64,000 nucleotides of DNA, from contig CAJNDS010002728.1 of the NCBI GenBank assembly GCA_905221605.1, positions 186,001 through 250,000 on the forward strand, given 5' to 3'. The stretch is from Symbiodinium natans. Taxonomy: Eukaryota; Sar; Dinophyceae; Suessiales; Symbiodiniaceae. A model generated the notes under the pieces. The model saw nothing but the letters and a program-made list of their open reading frames with translations, ran no database searches and was not told the origin of the DNA. Shown here piece by piece: positions 62,461-64,000 of the stretch; position 1 is the stretch's first letter, and each line of letters begins with the position of its first letter. Both the position numbers and the translations under genes were made by a program.

Positions 62461-63117
62461 GGTTTAGGGTTTAGGGTTTAGGGTTCAGGGGCTTGGGGTT
62501 TTTGGGGTTTAGGGGCCTAGGGGTTTAGGGGTTTAGGGGTTTGGGTCCTTACCACCGGCAAGAAACGGGTTTTGGGCTTTCAAAGGGGGGTTGGGGTTTT
62601 AGGGTTGAATTTTAGAGTTTTAGGATTTAGGGGTTTAAAGTTTTAGGGGAAGACCCTGAGGGCCCAAACCCCGATCGAATATCGGGCTTGAGGTTTAGGG
62701 CCCCGAAGCCCCTCCATGGAGAAATATACCTTGAGGTCCTTAGTATGATGTTTAGGGATGTAGCTAGCTTCAGGGATTTTGGGTCCTCTGGGAAATTCTT
62801 AGACCGCTTGCACAGGATTGGTGTAGTGATTGGGGTGTTGGGGTGTCTATAGGGCTTAGTCTATTGGGGGTTGGAGCGGGGCTTCGTGGGCAGAGGGCCT
62901 CTAGGGGGCGGCCGCAGATTGCCCTAAACCTTACATGTTTATTTCTCGGCTTTAAACCCTAAACCCTAAATCCTGAACCCTAAAACCTAAACCTAAACCC
63001 CAAACCCTAAACCTCAAACCCTAAACCCTAAACCCTAAACCCTAAACCCTAAACCCTAAACCTTAACCCCTAAACCCGAAACCCTACACCCCAAACATCC
63101 CAAACACTAGGCCCTAG

Positions 63118-63450
63118 GGCTTACGTATTTGGGAGAGGTTCACAGTCGGCCCAAGGCTTCTTCAACCCTTCTTATTAAGTCGACCGCCAAGGATCCAAGT
63201 CTTCCAGCAAGCTCATGGCGGACAGCCAGGAGATGCCTCAAGAGCGGGAATGGTACCTGAGACCTTGAAGCCCTCGAGCCCGCAAACCCCCCCCCCCCCA
63301 AAAAAAAAATGCTCAAACACCCTGAAGCCCGAAAGCACTATCGGAAGGAGATATAAACTGAACTTGCACCGGCAAGAGCGAGAACCGCAACTACCGCCAC
63401 CAACTAACCACCCTGAACCGCTACTGTACACATTCACGACTTTCTGTTGA
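63118..63450 (+). CDS. candidate terminal exon, unknown
   Basis: Opens right after an acceptor-like CCCTAG|GGC and runs 110 codons to a stop: GLRIWERFTVGPRLLQPFLL, RIQVFQQAHGGQPGDASRAG, then PPPPKKK coded by the C13-A10 tract, and YKLNLHRQEREPQLPPPTNH. The homopolymer inside argues for caution. Confidence 0.35.
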   Translation, partial: GLRIWERFTVGPRLLQPFLLSRPPRIQVFQQAHGGQPGDASRAGMVPETLKPSSPQTPPPPKKKCSNTLKPESTIGRRYKLNLHRQEREPQLPPPTNHPEPLLYTFTTFC

Positions 63451-63468
63451 GGGTTTGGGGTTTACGTT

Positions 63469-63564
63469 GGGATGTTCCCCCGTATACTAACAGCCCGTAA
63501 TAGGGATTATGGTACCCCTATCTTAATCCTTATTCAGGCCTGGAAGTATAAGGGGGGACATCCC
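63469..63564. mobile_element. family-1 MITE-like element
   Basis: 96 bp, gggatgttcccccgtatact on the left and the inverse ...aggggggacatccc on the right, internal 'aatagggattatggtacc'. Confidence 0.65.
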
Positions 63565-64000
63565 AAGGTTTACGGCTTGTGGTTCTAGGCTTTGGCACTT
63601 CCAGCTGTGGGGTTAAGGGAATGTATGTGCTAAATCCGGAAAAAAGAACACTTTCGGCTCCGCATGTAAGCGAAGAGCATCTGCCACTAAATGCCCACCC
63701 ATTGTTTGCTTAGGAACCACCACAAAATTCTTCCTAAGAACCACCCAAAAAACTTCTTCCTTATAAGGGCAATATCGGATGATTTTCTCTATTTTTTTTT
63801 GTGGTCCTTACTCCAACAGTAGCCACTTCAGATCAATACCCATTAGCAGCAAAGGGTGCCCTAGGTCTTGGACTCCAAGACCCTTCACGCTTAGGATGCA
63901 AACCCAACCCTGGCAAACCCCTAGACGGCACCTAGGGGGTTTGGGGTTTAGGGTTTAGGGGTTTGGGGTTTAGGGTTCAAACCCTCAAAGCTCCGAACCA

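Overview
The window reads as nuclear DNA of a protist, most likely a dinoflagellate. The basis is a genome-wide style of interspersed Arabidopsis-type telomere motif (TTTAGGG/CCCTAAA and one-base variants) in both orientations, tiny exon-like islands, two introns with GA...AG ends whose outer ends are short inverted repeats (introner-like elements, known from dinoflagellate genomes), and no prokaryotic gene organisation. Species cannot be named from the sequence. There is one 100-base assembly gap (4920-5019).

Layout. 1-3 kb: telomere-like arrays with short open islands. 3.2-4.9 kb: two copies of a Merlin/IS1595-like DNA transposon, one carrying a transposase fragment (minus strand), the other a deletion derivative holding a 180-bp tandem palindrome. 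5-22.4 kb: telomere-like arrays separated by roughly 80-130 bp GC-rich islands that mostly read best on the plus strand, plus a purine microsatellite (10.5-11.1 kb) and an AT-rich string of hairpins (17.15-17.94 kb) unlike everything around it. 23-33.5 kb: similar islands, now mostly minus. 38.5-41.7 kb: a minus-strand gene cluster, including a three-exon gene (40452-41272) that I reconstructed by removing two introner-like introns. 48.2-49.4 kb: a minus-strand PPR protein gene interrupted by another small inverted-repeat element and by one in-frame stop. 55.7-56.7 kb: a minus-strand class I SAM-dependent methyltransferase, the clearest intact gene. 57-63.5 kb: plus-leaning exon islands with some minus ones.

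Scattered through the whole window are at least seven families of about 80-160 bp hairpin (MITE-like) elements. In several copies a telomere-like array sits inside the element, and three telomere-like tracts are flanked by direct repeats of 11-27 bp. This suggests that telomere-like DNA has been inserted repeatedly into existing sequence.

Limits. Apart from the methyltransferase, the PPR gene, the transposase fragment and the three-exon gene, the coding calls are short open frames in GC-rich DNA. Such frames can be open by chance and often are open on both strands, so strand and frame are tentative. No rRNA, tRNA, CRISPR array or recognisable promoter was found. No homology search was possible.
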